A stretch of DNA of 64,000 nt from Ardenticatenaceae bacterium (lineage in GTDB: Bacteria > Chloroflexota > Anaerolineae > Promineifilales > Promineifilaceae): positions 124,001 to 188,000 of the forward strand of contig JACKBN010000001.1 of assembly GCA_020634565.1 (NCBI GenBank), given 5' to 3'. Each line of letters begins with the position of its first letter. Position 1 is the stretch's first letter. Positions 1-9,400 of the stretch are shown piece by piece. Both the position numbers and the translations under genes were made by a program. The notes under the pieces are model-generated. The model made no database searches. It was not told the origin of the DNA and saw nothing but the letters and a program-made list of their open reading frames with translations.

Positions 1-859
1 GGTGCGTACCCACATGATGGAAAATGAGATTCGGAATCCATACTCTCCATTGTGATAAATAGTAAGGTTGTCTAAAATCTTCTTTAGACTCTCCTCGAAT
101 TAATCGCTTTGCATCCTTATTGCTAAGACCATGTAATGGTGTTGATTCGACTAATACTTCTTCTAATGAAGAATCTTCCGTCTCGCTTCTGACTAAAACT
201 GGGTATACTCCCTTGGTCGTTTTTCTGTCAAGTGAATATGTTTGATTGTGTTTTCGATATGTAATATTTGCATCGTGATGGGTTTCTACTACTGGCACCC
301 ATCCGTAACGAAGAACTTCCTCTATAAAATTTTGTATTTCCTCCATAGCAACTTGAAAACCGCGAATGGAATCTAATACGATTACAAAACGCTCGTAACG
401 ATGTACGTCTCTCAATCTACTAAGAAGTTCATTGAGGGAATAATTCCGCACACTGTCATCTAACTCTTCAGTTGAAAGCCCAGGATATACAACTTGTTTG
501 TAAACATCTTTAAAAACATTCTTGACCAGTTGATTGACATGTTTGCTCTCAGGTGAACTTTGACCTTGAAAAGTTACTATTGCTACAGCATATTGTGTGT
601 TTAAGTGACTAGCAATTTCACGATTTTTTTCGATGACTGCATAGTCTACTGTGGCAGTTTTACCTATTCCATAACATCCTACAATGTGGATAGGTTTCGG
701 ATTGTCAAGAGATTCTTTAATCTCGTCAATTAGTGCCTTCCGTCCACCATCATTGTTATGATCTCCACCTACAAAAAGCCAAGGAGTTCTAATGGGGTCT
801 TCTTGCCCCCACGGGCCAAGGCGAGTTTTTGGGTAGGAGAAAGGAGAAGATTTACTCAT
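1..859 (-). CDS. P-loop NTPase, C-terminus beyond left edge
   Basis: This is the last visible gene of the long minus-strand operon. Its reading frame is open to the left edge, so the protein is at least 286 residues long. The ATG at 859 overlaps the upstream gene by eight bases (ATGAGTAA), which suggests translational coupling. The translation shows a P-loop, GCYGIGKT, at about residues 61-68, followed by a conventional alpha/beta NTPase pattern. A Walker B-like strand, FVIVLDS, lies at about residues 159-165, with Asp but not the usual following acidic residue. This layout fits STAND/AAA-type ATPases, but the family cannot be settled from a fragment. With the neighbouring ATPase it would give the operon two NTP-driven cytosolic components. 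No transmembrane segment is seen in the visible part. Confidence 0.75.
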   Translation of the reverse strand, partial: MSKSSPFSYPKTRLGPWGQEDPIRTPWLFVGGDHNNDGGRKALIDEIKESLDNPKPIHIVGCYGIGKTATVDYAVIEKNREIASHLNTQYAVAIVTFQGQSSPESKHVNQLVKNVFKDVYKQVVYPGLSTEELDDSVRNYSLNELLSRLRDVHRYERFVIVLDSIRGFQVAMEEIQNFIEEVLRYGWVPVVETHHDANITYRKHNQTYSLDRKTTKGVYPVLVRSETEDSSLEEVLVESTPLHGLSNKDAKRLIRGESKEDFRQPYYLSQWRVWIPNLIFHHVGTH

Positions 860-2720
860 TACTTGACCTTAACATTTGGGGCGCCATGTATAATGCCCAG
901 CTATGCAATAAGCCTACCCGCCAGTATAGAAGCCCTGTTACATCATCTATTTCCAGGATTTGCTTTTTCAGCAATCGCTTAAGTAGATCTTCAACCGTCA
1001 AAAAGTTCTTGTCTACATCAGACGATGGATGATCCCTGTTAAACTGCGCTTGAAGTCGCTCTAATCCATGCCAGGCAACCGCACGTCGGGATAGTTTTTC
1101 AGGTAAAAAGATATTTGTACCGAGTCCTAAATAGTTACCGGTTGCCAGGGTAATCATGAGTCTCTGCTCTTCATTACGAAAGCCATCGCGTAAGTAATCA
1201 ATATATCTTCCCCAATGTAAAGACTTGAAAATGTCTGGGATCGCCCGTTTAACATCTTCAACGCTGATAAATCCTGGTCGAGAACTACCACTGATAGTAT
1301 TTGAATCCACGACGAGTTCGGTCAGATACTGTCCTAAGATTTGTACAAGAACAGGATACCCCCCTGTATATAACCAAAGAGCCTCCCGAGCCAATTGGGA
1401 AAACGGCAGCGAACTTTGATCAAGTATCTTAAACACTTCAATGCGGGAGAAAAATTGTGTCTGGAAACTATAACGGGGCGTAAGAATACTTTGTTTGCGC
1501 GGTGTATTAAAAAAGAATTTTTCCCACAAAGGTTCTTCATAACCGTGAGCAAGCAAAACGATAACTTTTTTGTCCTCAACTAGTGTGCGCAGGCCAGTGG
1601 CAATAGATGACCAAGCTTTAGCCATTGGAGTAGCCTCTGGTTCTACTGGTGCAATCCCAGTAGAAAAGGAATCCGCTTCGTCAATTGCCAGGAGAACAAA
1701 AGCCTCTTCCTGTTTACCAATCCTATCTAGCCAATCCCGGCAAACCCTCCATCCATCACTCTGAACACCTCCCCTCACAATATCATCAAGTTCCTTTTTT
1801 AAAGTTCCCTCAGGAAGTTCATCTTTAACTGCCGATAGAATTGCATGCCAAAACAGATGATCGGATGGAGCTAGTTGTTGGTCACTAACCCTATTTGGTT
1901 TGGTCAACTCGACATGAAGATCCACTTTTGCGGTGATATACTTGCGCTTATTCCCATTCCAACGAATTTTTTGCGCTTCCTGTTTCACTTGGTTAAGTAT
2001 TGTAGTCTTGCCCGTTCGCCGCAGCCCAAGTACTTCGTAAAATCGACCTGTTACTTCCTGATTGAGTCCAGTTATAATATCTTGAACAATAGTCTGTACT
2101 TCTACCGTTTTAAACTTTTCCCAATGATCCTTATTCAACAATGGTCTATCTGGCACAAAGAAATTGCTTGAAGTTTCTTGAGGAGAAATTCCAAATGTCA
2201 GAACTAGGTTCTGAAAAGGTATATATTCATCCTCTTGACTGTTGTGATAATTTTTGGGGCTGCGATATCTACCTCCTATTTCAATCTCTGCACTCTCAAC
2301 ACACTCGATGAAAAAGGCCGCTCGGGAAAAACCTCCCGGTTCTATAGTTGAAAGACCCTTTTCTGTCTCCGACTTGAATGTTGGCATCGATCCCCCTTTA
2401 TTTTTTATCCATACATATGTTGACATAGCAGGTAATTCGCCGCTATTCACCAACGAAACAGGAATCATGATATGCCAATTGATACCATCATATTTCTCTT
2501 CATAAGTATAAAGGTCTAGTGAAGGAACAATTTCCAAAAGCAATCTGGGTGGTTCAGCTTGTTGGTTGAGTTCCTCTTGTGCCAGAGAACGCAATCGTTT
2601 TATCTGATCTAGAAATAATCCCGATTCGGGGAAAAGGAGGTTTAGGTTTGGATTTTGTTCCAATTGTCGCAAATTACGAGCATACTCATACTTCCAGTCA
2701 CCAACTCTCTTTTTACCCAT
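852..2720 (-). CDS. AAA-type ATPase with N-terminal beta domain
   Basis: A 622-residue cytosolic ATPase. Residues about 60-180 form a strand-rich, Ig/CARDB-like region. A P-loop follows, GLRRTGKT at 232-239, and a Walker B strand ending in DEAD at about 345-350. The C-terminal third looks like the lid and winged-helix part of archaeal-type/STAND ATPases (ORC/MNS-like), with a HWGRYIDYL stretch and a basic helical tail. The ATG at 2720 overlaps the upstream VWA gene by eight bases (ATGGGTAA), and its own stop overlaps the next gene by eight bases. The three genes are therefore likely translated together. It is probably an energy-transducing or switching subunit for the operon's membrane complex; that role is inferred from context only. 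No sensor or substrate domain is recognised. Confidence 0.8.
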   Translation of the reverse strand: MGKKRVGDWKYEYARNLRQLEQNPNLNLLFPESGLFLDQIKRLRSLAQEELNQQAEPPRLLLEIVPSLDLYTYEEKYDGINWHIMIPVSLVNSGELPAMSTYVWIKNKGGSMPTFKSETEKGLSTIEPGGFSRAAFFIECVESAEIEIGGRYRSPKNYHNSQEDEYIPFQNLVLTFGISPQETSSNFFVPDRPLLNKDHWEKFKTVEVQTIVQDIITGLNQEVTGRFYEVLGLRRTGKTTILNQVKQEAQKIRWNGNKRKYITAKVDLHVELTKPNRVSDQQLAPSDHLFWHAILSAVKDELPEGTLKKELDDIVRGGVQSDGWRVCRDWLDRIGKQEEAFVLLAIDEADSFSTGIAPVEPEATPMAKAWSSIATGLRTLVEDKKVIVLLAHGYEEPLWEKFFFNTPRKQSILTPRYSFQTQFFSRIEVFKILDQSSLPFSQLAREALWLYTGGYPVLVQILGQYLTELVVDSNTISGSSRPGFISVEDVKRAIPDIFKSLHWGRYIDYLRDGFRNEEQRLMITLATGNYLGLGTNIFLPEKLSRRAVAWHGLERLQAQFNRDHPSSDVDKNFLTVEDLLKRLLKKQILEIDDVTGLLYWRVGLLHSWALYMAPQMLRSSNE

Positions 2721-5442
2721 CTTGATACTCTCCTAGCAATTTGCTCGCGGCTTCAACTATACTCACAAGGCTCGTTAATCCATCATCTTCAAGAAGTTTC
2801 TTTACATGATTAAAATCCTCTTGAGTAAGGGACATAGACGCTGGTGAGGATTTAGCTAAGTGGCTTAGCAATTCATACAGCTTAACCATCCCTGACCTTG
2901 GTTCATCAAGAAGTTCTCGTGCTGCATCAGCAACGTATAATAAATTATCTGGCGTAGGATCTTTTTGGGCGGTGAGAATACAGCGGGATAATTGGTGAAG
3001 AGGTGGAATCTTTTCCTGTGCAATTACATCAAGAATAAGTTGCACATTCCCTCCTCTTGCAAAAACAGTGTCGTAGAGATAAGACAATGCAAGAGAACCA
3101 TTATATTTCCAATAGTACTCTTGTAAAGCCCGCATAAGAGCTACTGTTGCTTCGCGATTGTTATCAGCAGCCAATGAAACCACAAAGTCATCACGCCATT
3201 TGCAAATATCTTCTCTGGATCTAATCCCTTTCTTTAGCTCACCATTTTCTGCCTTATCTAGTAGTTGGAGCCATTCACTTGCTACATCTTCGTACTGACC
3301 TATAAATTCTTCTATTTTAGCCTGTCGGCTTGTTGTAATTGACTCGACCAATAAACCCACAATTTGTTTCGCTTCACCCCAACGCCCTCTTTCAGCTTTT
3401 ATCCTAGCTTCTCGCAACTGATCTTGAACTCTTTTCGGACCTTCAAGCTGCTCCTTCAAGCCATCAATCTTTTCCTGAAAGTTTTCTTTTTCCTCTTTCC
3501 ATTCTATTTGCCTGTTAGATTGCTCGCGTTCCCAATTCTCTTTATCTCTATGCCACTTTTCTTCCTCTTCCTGAAAACGATTTCTTTCCTTCACTAAGCG
3601 GTCATGAAAAGTCCAGGCTCCGCTAGCTGCAACAAATGCCGCCATACCTGAAAACAGTAACCAACCAAAGTTGACAATCCCTCTCTGCCTAACAGCTGGA
3701 GCGGAGTCAATAGATGCAGTTGTATTCGCTGGAGTAGGGTTTGGTGTTACCATTGGCTTTGGGATAGGCGTCACAGACACTATTGGCCCAGGTACTAGAA
3801 GAGTACGATCAATCTGAATGTTAGTTACTTGCGGTCGCAAGTTAAAGGGAACCCCATCTTGGGTAACTCCTTCCAATCGTAATTCCACAATGTACTCACC
3901 AGGAACAGTAGGGAAAGAGCTGTTAGCAGTAAACACACCATCTTCCGTTACCTCGTCAGGTGAGATGCCGTCATCTCGCAAATCAATGCTGCCGACAAGC
4001 TCGCCGCCGCTAACACGCACGTAAACCGGTATGGTCGTTTCAGGAGCTAACACTTGCGCATTAGCAATTTGGGTTGTAACAGTAATAGGCTGAGAAACGG
4101 TACGCTCACCGTCAATATCTATAAACTGCATCTGCGGTACCGGAAATGCACTAATATTAGTCGGGGCTGTCCGGACGTTCAACTCACTTCCAGAAAGCTG
4201 GGTTTGGGCAGTAATAACATAATTTCCTGACTCGGTAAGCAGATCAGCAAGATTAGCAATGTAAGTACCATTGCTGCCCAGACGCATATCGCGCTGCTCA
4301 GTCTGCCCCGTAGGCAGCACAACTGTTAATTGAACCTCCAGGCTGTTGTCTATAACTGGCTGACCCAAACGCAAAAGTTCTCCTTCTATATCCAGATCGC
4401 TTTGCAAGGCGACGGGCTGTAAAGGTGTACGCAAGGTGAATAAAGGCAGACGCTGGTCTACCCATAATTGGGCACCGCCTCCATTAACTTCTAACTGCCA
4501 CCATCCGGGACGCGGCGTGGAAATAACGTATATTTCGTGCAGATCATCTGGAGATCCCTGGGAAGGTGGCACAATAGCACCAGATGGTTCCCGTAAGCGG
4601 GTCACAACAGAAGGATCATCTTTGACTAAAGAAAAGATAACCTGTTCCAGATAAGGGGGTAATGTTGCGGAAAAAGTTTCCCCGGATGCCATTCCCTGGT
4701 AGTCGGTTGGTTGCAATCCTAGCAAATCAGCCAAAAAACTATGATAAACATCAGCTAAATCTGTGGTACTGTCTATCGAACGGTAATTGCTAGCTGGTAT
4801 ACGGCCTGGCGCAGTCCAAAGACGCCGGTCTTCATCAGTGTCCCCCAGGGCAACAACAAATATATTAACACCTGCCGTTTGCAACTCGTTTAATGTGGTT
4901 GATAACGTGTCGAAATACTGATCTTGGTCTATGTCTTGTGGCTGTCCGCTGGCATCAGGCAGTTCGGGGCGGCCATCAGTGAACAACACCACAACCATAT
5001 TTCTATCGGAGCCGAAACTGTTTCTCAGTTCATTTAGTGCAAACCGAAAGGGCGGTACGAAGTCTGTCCAACCTGTACTAATCTCAGTCAAGCCATCACG
5101 GATGGCATTATCGCTTAACAGGCTTAATGTCCGTTCATCAAAAACATCGGTGTTGAAATTGGTGACAGCAAAACGATGATTTAATCCCACAGTATCACCT
5201 GCACCCAAAATATAGTCGAGCAGGTAAGTAGCAGCGCGAATCCGTAGGCCATCTGGGTCACTATCGGCGGTGCTGGCCGAACTGTCATTCAATAGTACAA
5301 TTTCTAACGGCCGTGGCTGGTCATCTGGATTTTGTTGGCGTGTTTCCGTTTGCCATTGATTCCCGGCGTGTTCAGCATTTACCCAATTGCCAGTTAGGAA
5401 TAACAAAGCAAATAAAGAGATAAAAACAAGTAAGCGTCTCAT
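2713..5442 (-). CDS. Secreted VWA-domain protein, one TM, cytosolic coiled coil
   Basis: A 909-residue type I membrane protein. A hydrophobic signal peptide covers residues about 4-24. A von Willebrand factor A domain follows with a complete metal-binding MIDAS set: DSSAS at 53-57, Thr at 126 in GWTDF, and Asp at 156 in FTDG. Beta-rich Ig-like segments fill residues about 240-560, followed by a Pro/Thr linker. A single transmembrane helix lies at about 590-612. The cytosolic part begins with a strongly charged coiled coil (about 615-690) and ends in an all-helical region. VWA domains with intact MIDAS bind protein ligands through a divalent cation, so the outer face probably recognises a ligand or partner while the coiled coil contacts cytosolic subunits. 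It overlaps the following ATPase gene by eight bases. The start ATG has only a weak GAG ribosome site. Confidence 0.85.
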   Translation of the reverse strand: MRRLLVFISLFALLFLTGNWVNAEHAGNQWQTETRQQNPDDQPRPLEIVLLNDSSASTADSDPDGLRIRAATYLLDYILGAGDTVGLNHRFAVTNFNTDVFDERTLSLLSDNAIRDGLTEISTGWTDFVPPFRFALNELRNSFGSDRNMVVVLFTDGRPELPDASGQPQDIDQDQYFDTLSTTLNELQTAGVNIFVVALGDTDEDRRLWTAPGRIPASNYRSIDSTTDLADVYHSFLADLLGLQPTDYQGMASGETFSATLPPYLEQVIFSLVKDDPSVVTRLREPSGAIVPPSQGSPDDLHEIYVISTPRPGWWQLEVNGGGAQLWVDQRLPLFTLRTPLQPVALQSDLDIEGELLRLGQPVIDNSLEVQLTVVLPTGQTEQRDMRLGSNGTYIANLADLLTESGNYVITAQTQLSGSELNVRTAPTNISAFPVPQMQFIDIDGERTVSQPITVTTQIANAQVLAPETTIPVYVRVSGGELVGSIDLRDDGISPDEVTEDGVFTANSSFPTVPGEYIVELRLEGVTQDGVPFNLRPQVTNIQIDRTLLVPGPIVSVTPIPKPMVTPNPTPANTTASIDSAPAVRQRGIVNFGWLLFSGMAAFVAASGAWTFHDRLVKERNRFQEEEEKWHRDKENWEREQSNRQIEWKEEKENFQEKIDGLKEQLEGPKRVQDQLREARIKAERGRWGEAKQIVGLLVESITTSRQAKIEEFIGQYEDVASEWLQLLDKAENGELKKGIRSREDICKWRDDFVVSLAADNNREATVALMRALQEYYWKYNGSLALSYLYDTVFARGGNVQLILDVIAQEKIPPLHQLSRCILTAQKDPTPDNLLYVADAARELLDEPRSGMVKLYELLSHLAKSSPASMSLTQEDFNHVKKLLEDDGLTSLVSIVEAASKLLGEYQDG

Positions 5443-5507
5443 AATATTCTCAAGAGTGAATGCATGGTGTTTTCGCCTGACATACAGTTACGTCTGAACA
5501 GCATCTT

Positions 5508-6422
5508 TCACCTGTTGGGTGGGTCAATTGCTTCCAAATCCCACTGCGGCCGCCGGTAAATAGCATAATAGTTTTGCAAATCGGCACGGCCGTCAGCGCT
5601 TAGCAGCCGTTCCGCTAGCGATTCGGGATATCCCTGGTCGCGCAGCGCGGCTACGCTTTCATAAACCGGGTACTCCACCCGGCGAAATTCAATCGTCCAG
5701 TTCTCTGGATCAAAAATAGCGTAAGCAGCTCGCGTATCCCCATCACGTGGCTGCCCCACACTGCCGGGATTAATAATCATCCAGCCCTCGCCAAGCGGCA
5801 GAGGCTCAAAGTAGCGAATAGATTCAAACCAGGTACGGCCGTTACGCTGCCGGACCCACATCGGATAGTGAGTGTGGCCGCAAAACAGCACCGTTGGTTC
5901 ATGCTTCTCTCCTACAATTGTCCGCAGCCGGTCAAACTCTTCCCGCAGCAGGTAATCTTTCCAGGGATACAGGTACGTTGTGCGGCGCAGTGTCTTCATA
6001 ACGGAGGCATGAATAAAGACGGCCTGGCCCTGCTCATAGGTCTCATACACCAGTGTTCGCACTTCGTCGGAAACGGCCGTTTCCAACTCGTTCTGAAACC
6101 ACTCATTTAACCCGGCATGTTCAGGGCGGGATAGCAGCTCTTTATGTTTGGTCAAGCTGCCCCAGGCGTCAGAGCTGACCTGGCTGGGGCGAATCAGCCA
6201 TTCATCATGGTTACCGGGAACCCAGCGGTCGTTGATGCGGGCGCTGTTCTTCAGCCAGCGCAGACAGCCAATTGGATCCGGTCCATACCCGATCAAATCA
6301 CCTAAAAACCAGTAGAGCAGCTTGTGCTCAACCGCTTTCGTTCGCAGTTGGCGCACCTCTTCGTCCACGGCTTTTAGAGCCGCGTAATTAGCGTGAATGT
6401 CGGTCACAATAGCGTAACGCAT
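5508..6422 (-). CDS. Calcineurin-like metallophosphoesterase
   Basis: A 304-residue cytosolic phosphoesterase. All hallmark motifs of the fold are present: DIH near residue 8, GDLIGYGPDP, the GNHD box, and the GHTH box near the C-terminal third. These supply the dinuclear metal site, so the enzyme is expected to be active. The family includes phosphodiesterases and protein phosphatases (YfcE and ApaH/PrpE relatives), and substrate cannot be read from sequence. It starts two bases after the stop of the giant coiled-coil gene, and its Shine-Dalgarno (GGGGGAGG) lies inside that gene's last codons. Because the operon also encodes a kinase-like protein, a role as the opposing phosphatase is an attractive inference but unproven. 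Confidence 0.9.
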   Translation of the reverse strand: MRYAIVTDIHANYAALKAVDEEVRQLRTKAVEHKLLYWFLGDLIGYGPDPIGCLRWLKNSARINDRWVPGNHDEWLIRPSQVSSDAWGSLTKHKELLSRPEHAGLNEWFQNELETAVSDEVRTLVYETYEQGQAVFIHASVMKTLRRTTYLYPWKDYLLREEFDRLRTIVGEKHEPTVLFCGHTHYPMWVRQRNGRTWFESIRYFEPLPLGEGWMIINPGSVGQPRDGDTRAAYAIFDPENWTIEFRRVEYPVYESVAALRDQGYPESLAERLLSADGRADLQNYYAIYRRPQWDLEAIDPPNR

Positions 6423-6424
6423 TT

Positions 6425-9400
6425 CTACAACTGACCTCCCCCATACTGCTCTTCCAATTCCTTAATGCGCCGGCTGTGTTTCATCACCTCATGATGCAGC
6501 GGGTCCAGACGGCGACAATCTTCCAGCTTACCCTGCGCCTGCCGCAGCCAACGATTCACCAACGTGGGGTCTGGCTCCTGGACACGGCCAAATATACTCT
6601 TTGCCGGCGCGGCTACCCGTTCCACCTGCTGCATGGCCGAGCGCAAACTGCGCAGCGGTGTCTGCAAATCTTTCGTCGCCTGGTCAATCTGGTCGAGTAA
6701 ATTGCTGGCCTGTCCCCGGTAACCGCTGCGCGCATCAAGCACTTCGCTTTCCCAGGCAGCATTGACTCGGGATTGCTCATCCATTGCCCGCTGGCTTAAG
6801 GGATCATGTTCTGGAGGACTGTCCAGCGCTTCCTGAAACGCTTCGCACAGCTTCAATACCTCACGACAGTCGGCAGCAACGTCGGCCATCGCTTTTTCAT
6901 AGCGCAAATCGTCCAGTGACTTTTTTAGGGGAACGGCCGTTTTGCGCACATTGTCGTAAGCTTTTTTGGCTTGCTCAGCCCAGTTGCGCCACTGTTCCAG
7001 ATTGTTTTGCTGCTCCTGCGCCCGCTTTTTGTGTTCGTCCAGCCGGCGAATCTCATTCCGTGTAAAAGGGTCGGCGTAACGCACGAGTTGTTCCAGGCCG
7101 CTAAAGCCCTCCATCTGCCGCAGCGGCCACAGCCTTTCTAAATTGTTGACGGCCGTGATGACGTCACTGAAACTCTCTTCGGCCAATGCCTGGTGCAGAC
7201 TGCGCATCTCGCTGTTTATCTCATCTGCTTTGCCGGTCAGGCGGTTCAACTCTTCCCGCTTATCCCGCAGCAGCCCCATGATCTCCCGGTCATTGTTATC
7301 GGCCAGGCGCTGCGTCTCGTTTAGTCTGCTGGTTAACGGATGAAGCTGCCAGCCTCCCTCGTTTTGTCCCTGAAAAAGAAGGGGATCAGAGAGAACGGCC
7401 GTTTTCTCTTTTTCCCACAAATCTAATTGGGCCTGCATCTGGGCCCACGGCTTTTTTTTCTTTTCCAATTGCTCCAGCGCGCTTTTCAACTCCTCTTTCA
7501 TCTCCTGGTCGAGCCTTAAAGGGTCAACAATGCCTTCAATGTCTAGCAGAAAGGTGTGCAGCCGATTGGCCTGCCGCAAGCTTTGCCCCAGCGATTGGCG
7601 TATCGTCAAATTTATGGCTTGCTGGCAGCGCGTCGCCAGGATGGGTTCTAGTTGCCGGCCCATCATGCGCAAGCCCGCCTCCACCAGATTATGTTTGGGC
7701 AGCAACCGATGCGCCTGTGCATAAAATTGTGCCGCCGCTACAATTTCGTCTTCACTGCTGGTAGATTTATTTTTTTGCGCTGCCTGGTTGACCAGCCAAT
7801 CCACGCGCCCTGCAATCAGTTTTTCTTGCTGCCGTTCCCATAAAAGCTGGAAATCAGGCTGCTGTTGAGCCAGTTGATGCAAGCGACTTCTCTCTGCGTA
7901 GAACAATTCCAGGTCACCCCGCTCCAGCAAATGCGCCATAGCGGTGAAACCCAGCCACAGGTCACTAATAGCACGCGCCTGTTTCAACTTGCGGTATGCC
8001 AGGCCATTAGCCCGCATTTGGGCTTCCTCCCACTCGCCTGTTTCCCACAAAAGGTGCATCAACTCTTCAAACAATCCTAGATTGTCGTACAGTTCTGGCC
8101 GTAGCAGCTCATGCTTCAAATAGGTAACGGCCGCTGCTACCCCTTTTTGCCGCTCCTGACCTATTTGGTAACGCACCCGCTGCTCCATCGCTTCCTGATA
8201 TTGGGCCACTAAGTCGTCAGTGGGTGTAATAGCGATATCCAGGCGCTGTCGCCGATTTTCTTCAATCTCCACCAGTCGCTGCCGTCGCTTTTCCTCGATG
8301 TCCGCTGGATCCATAGCCGGACCCAGATCTCGTTGCAGTTGAATCAGCTTTGCATCCAGATACTTTTCCTGTACGCTGCGCCAAAGTCGCTTATCGTCAC
8401 TGATGTAAAGCAGATTTTGCTCGTGCAAACTTTGACCGAGCACCACACCCTTCTGTAATATACCGATGTCATCACTCTGGCTGGCTGCTTTCATCCCCTG
8501 ACGATACGTGTCCTGCCACAGTTTGCGTGCCTGGCTGAGCGTAGCTTCCACCTCATCTTTAAGCGTAGACTGCCGGTCTCGCACAGTTTGTAACGTAACA
8601 ACCGCTTGCATGAATTCAGGAATGGATTCTACTTTTTCCAAGGGCGAAACCCGTGCTCTAGTGCTGATTTCCGCCTGGTTAAGCCAGCCTTGCGCCTGCT
8701 GCAAGGCAATTTGTACTTCAGCATCATTGGCTTCCAGCGATTTCAGCCGCGCTAACGCTGTCTGCGCTTCTTGTTGAAAGCGTTCCGTGTACTCATCGCT
8801 GTCAAAATTCTTGAACAATCCATTGGCAGCACGATAGCGGGTTAAGGCCTCCCGCCAATGCTGGTCTCCTTCAGCCTGCCGGGCATCCACGGTATGTTTC
8901 ACCGCTCTAGCCCGGTTTACCAAACGAACTGCTTCGTTTTTCTCCTGAGCATCACTATTCGCCACCCGGTTGAGCAGTTGTATGGCATTTTCCCACTCGC
9001 CCAAGTGGTAGGCCGCCTGCCCCTGCTCCCAACTTTCGCCCACACCTTGCAGCTCGATCATGCGTGAGCGCCGCTTTTGGGTTTCGGGATGCCGCGCTTC
9101 CAGTTCGCTTAACTGCTCCAAACGGGCGCGTGCCGCCGCTAAGGTGCTGCCGCTTTTGTCTTGCTCATGCTGGTCTAGCAGGCTGTCTATTTCTGCCAGC
9201 GTGGTTAACATGTGGAGATAATTCCGTTCAGCGACGGTAATCTCTTCCTCTAGCCTGGTCACATCTTGCAGTGTCTGGCTCAGGCTGGAATCTGGTTTAG
9301 GTTGGGGAACCTGTTCCAGCGCCTGCCGCCTGGCTGTTTGCAGCAGTTGCAGCGCACCATCAAAATCATCTTGCTCTTTATGCCGTCTTGCTGCCGTGAT